Positions 6,226 to 7,163 of a stretch of DNA of 7,163 bases are shown in pieces. This DNA is from Caldimicrobium thiodismutans (lineage in GTDB: Bacteria; Desulfobacterota; Thermodesulfobacteria; Thermodesulfobacteriales; Thermodesulfobacteriaceae): positions 1 through 7,163 of the forward strand of contig PNIE01000098.1 of assembly GCA_002877875.1 (NCBI GenBank). The letters are read 5' to 3'. Every line of letters starts with the position of its first letter. Positions within the stretch are counted from its first letter, which is position 1. The notes beneath the pieces were generated by a model. It had not been told where the DNA came from. It worked only from the letters and a program-made list of their open reading frames with translations, and made no database searches. The position numbers were made by a program, and so were the translations under genes.

Positions 6226-6498
6226 TTAATAGCGAATTTTAAAGTCTTTAAATTCCCCAACATAAGGCTCTTCAAAAACTTCAACCTTAGTAACCTTTGA
6301 GCTAGGGGATCCTTTATGACACCATTTAATCATCTCATTTACAGCCTCATCTTCTCCTTCAAAAAGGGCTTCAACCCTTCCATCTGGGAGATTCCTGACC
6401 CAACCTTTAACTCCGAGTTTATCCGCTTCCTCCTTAGTGTAAGCCCTAAAAAAGACTCCTTGAACCTTTCCTGAAATTAAAACTCTAACTCGTTTCAT
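6226..6498 (-). CDS. acyP: Acylphosphatase
   Basis: This 90-residue protein is a typical acylphosphatase, a small cytoplasmic enzyme that hydrolyses acyl phosphates such as carbamoyl phosphate and 1,3-bisphosphoglycerate. The signature GKVQGVFFRAYTKEEA carries the phosphate-binding arginine R18, and GWVRNLPDGRVEALFEGE carries the catalytic N36. The physiological substrate of bacterial acylphosphatases is generally unclear. I start it at the ATG 6496-6498. A longer frame to 6576 adds 26 residues (MPNLLSFRNG onward) that no family member needs and would run through the promoter. There is no Shine-Dalgarno site; instead a TATAAT box ends 7 nt before the ATG, so the message may be leaderless. It is the first gene of the six-gene operon and divergent from the metal-binding protein gene. 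Confidence 0.93.
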   Translation of the reverse strand: MKRVRVLISGKVQGVFFRAYTKEEADKLGVKGWVRNLPDGRVEALFEGEDEAVNEMIKWCHKGSPSSKVTKVEVFEEPYVGEFKDFKIRY

Positions 6499-6505
6499 AT
6501 TATTT

Positions 6506-6533
6506 ATTATAAAAAGCTTTTCAAAAAAGGCAA
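6506..6533 (-). promoter_or_regulatory. Promoter of the six-gene operon
   Basis: On the minus strand TTGCCT (6528-6533, 4 of 6 matches to TTGACA) is followed after 16 nt by a perfect TATAAT (6506-6511). A start site 6-8 nt further on falls at 6498-6500, on or next to the acylphosphatase ATG. This agrees with the absence of a Shine-Dalgarno site there. Confidence 0.6.
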
Positions 6534-6672
6534 GTAAATATAGGTATCCATTTCTAAAGCTTAGTAAATTAGGCACGCGTAAAGGCTATTGAACTAATCA
6601 GCTAAGTAAATAATTAGCCAAGAAGATAAAAAATTGCCTTGTAAGTTTATAAAACCTTAGTAAAATTTGAGG
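6532..6672 (+). repeat. Four imperfect AGTAAA-centred direct repeats in the divergent region
   Basis: Four related segments lie in the 201-bp gap between divergent genes: AAGTAAATATAGG (6532-6544), TTAGTAAATTAGG (6561-6573), TAAGTAAATAATTAGCC (6603-6619) and TTAGTAAAATTTGAGG (6657-6672). Their AGTAAA cores start at 6533, 6563, 6605 and 6659, so the steps are 30, 42 and 54 bp, close to whole turns of the helix. The third also contains an inverted GCTAA/TTAGC (6601-6605 and 6614-6618). They could be operators for a regulator, possibly a metal sensor, acting on both genes. AT-rich composition makes chance similarity possible. Confidence 0.35.
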
Positions 6673-6687
6673 AACATTTAAAGGTTT

Positions 6688-6694
6688 AAGGAGG
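6688..6694 (+). promoter_or_regulatory. Shine-Dalgarno site of the metal-binding protein gene
   Basis: AAGGAGG lies 5 nt before the ATG at 6700, a strong site. A possible -10 (TATAAA, 6648-6653) lies about 50 nt upstream, but no matching -35 is seen. Confidence 0.8.
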
Positions 6695-6699
6695 ATAGA

Positions 6700-7163
6700 A
6701 TGCTTCTAAAAAGAAAAATTTTTTTTGGATTAATTTTTTTGGGGCTTCTATTTTATCCCTGCCTACTTTTAGCAGAAACCTGGGTAGTTTCATCCTATCC
6801 TCTTTATAAAATTTTTAGTGAGATTTTTGCAGAAAAAAATCTCTATCTTATTCAACCTCCAAAGGGAGAGTTTCATTTTTATGAGCCCCTTCCTAAGGAT
6901 TGGGAGATGATAAAAAAGGCTGAGCTTGTAGCTATCCTTGGAACAGAGCCTTTTGCTAAAAAGGTCTATCAGCTTGTCCCAGAAAACAAACTTTTTTCTC
7001 TGAAAGATAAAGATGAAGAAGTGCCAGATCCCCATCTCTGGTTTGATCTAAAAAGACTTAGGGAGAAACTGGAAGAATTGATGGAAAAAAGAATAATCAA
7101 AAAAGATCCACATTACTTAAAATGGAAAGAAAGGCTTCAAAAATTTTTAAAGGAACTTGCAGA
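6700..7163 (+). CDS. ZnuA/TroA-like metal ABC transporter substrate-binding protein, N-terminal part (3' end beyond window)
   Basis: The frame starts at an ATG with a strong Shine-Dalgarno site and runs 154 codons to the window edge. Residues 1-25 form a signal peptide (positive KRK, hydrophobic core, LLLA before Glu-26) suited to signal peptidase I; C21 is not in a lipobox. The mature start WVVSSYPLYKIFSEIF is the typical opening of the cluster A-I binding proteins that carry zinc, manganese or iron to an ABC importer in the periplasm. H59 (in GEFHFYEP) and H112 (in PDPHLWFDL) match the first two metal-ligand histidines; the remaining ligands lie outside the window. The loop between them is short and rich in Lys and Asp, without the His-rich stretch of many zinc-specific ZnuA proteins, so the metal is open. 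Permease and ATPase genes are expected downstream. Divergent from the acylphosphatase operon. Confidence 0.88.
   Translation, partial: MLLKRKIFFGLIFLGLLFYPCLLLAETWVVSSYPLYKIFSEIFAEKNLYLIQPPKGEFHFYEPLPKDWEMIKKAELVAILGTEPFAKKVYQLVPENKLFSLKDKDEEVPDPHLWFDLKRLREKLEELMEKRIIKKDPHYLKWKERLQKFLKELA

Noticed and set aside
6499..6576. Upstream extension of the acylphosphatase
   Set aside because: The added 26 residues run through the promoter and are not needed for the roughly 90-residue acylphosphatase fold.
6648..6653. TATAAA as a firm promoter for the metal-binding protein gene
   Set aside because: The hexamer is plausible but no -35 is found 16-18 nt upstream; the TTGCCT at 6634-6639 is only 8 nt away.
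6790..7035. Minus-strand open frame of 81 codons
   Set aside because: It is antisense to the metal-binding protein gene, which has a signal peptide, conserved His motifs and a strong ribosome site.

Overview
The window reads as a piece of a thermophilic, probably anaerobic bacterial genome. It is AT-rich and tightly packed, and its proteins are rich in Lys, Glu and Ile. The right-hand genes resemble those of Thermodesulfobacteriota such as Caldimicrobium or Thermodesulfobacterium. That placement is an inference from sequence style and no database search was run.

Left block (1 to about 1860, all on the minus strand). It holds the 5' part of a small coiled-coil protein with its own promoter, then a complete class II CPD photolyase (325-1680, TTG start, strong Shine-Dalgarno), then about 150 bp that read like the tail of a broken upstream gene. 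Codon choice here differs from the rest: 9 of 13 Tyr codons in the C-terminal third of the photolyase are TAC, whereas all 14 Tyr codons in the radical-SAM gene next door are TAT. A boundary near 1860 is likely, from horizontal transfer, rearrangement or an assembly or amplification chimera.

Central block (1866-6498, minus strand). Six genes form one compact operon, in transcription order: acylphosphatase, PepT-like M20 peptidase, ComF-type phosphoribosyltransferase, RuvB, PanB and an NrdG2-type radical-SAM activase. Neighbours overlap or are separated by 2 nt, except for 44 nt between comF and ruvB. A good sigma-70-type promoter ends so close to the first ATG that the transcript should be leaderless or nearly so. 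The genes do not form one pathway. They cover small-molecule and peptide hydrolysis, DNA uptake or recombination, pantothenate synthesis and anaerobic deoxynucleotide synthesis, so this looks like a housekeeping operon.

Right block (6499-7163). A 201-bp divergent intergenic region holds four copies of an AGTAAA-centred repeat. It leads into a plus-strand ZnuA/TroA-like metal-binding protein with a signal peptide, cut off by the window edge.

I see no CRISPR array, RNA gene, insertion sequence or obviously new defence system. The strongest leads are the boundary near 1860, the leaderless-type operon promoter, the divergent repeats and the unusual residues in RuvB and the photolyase.
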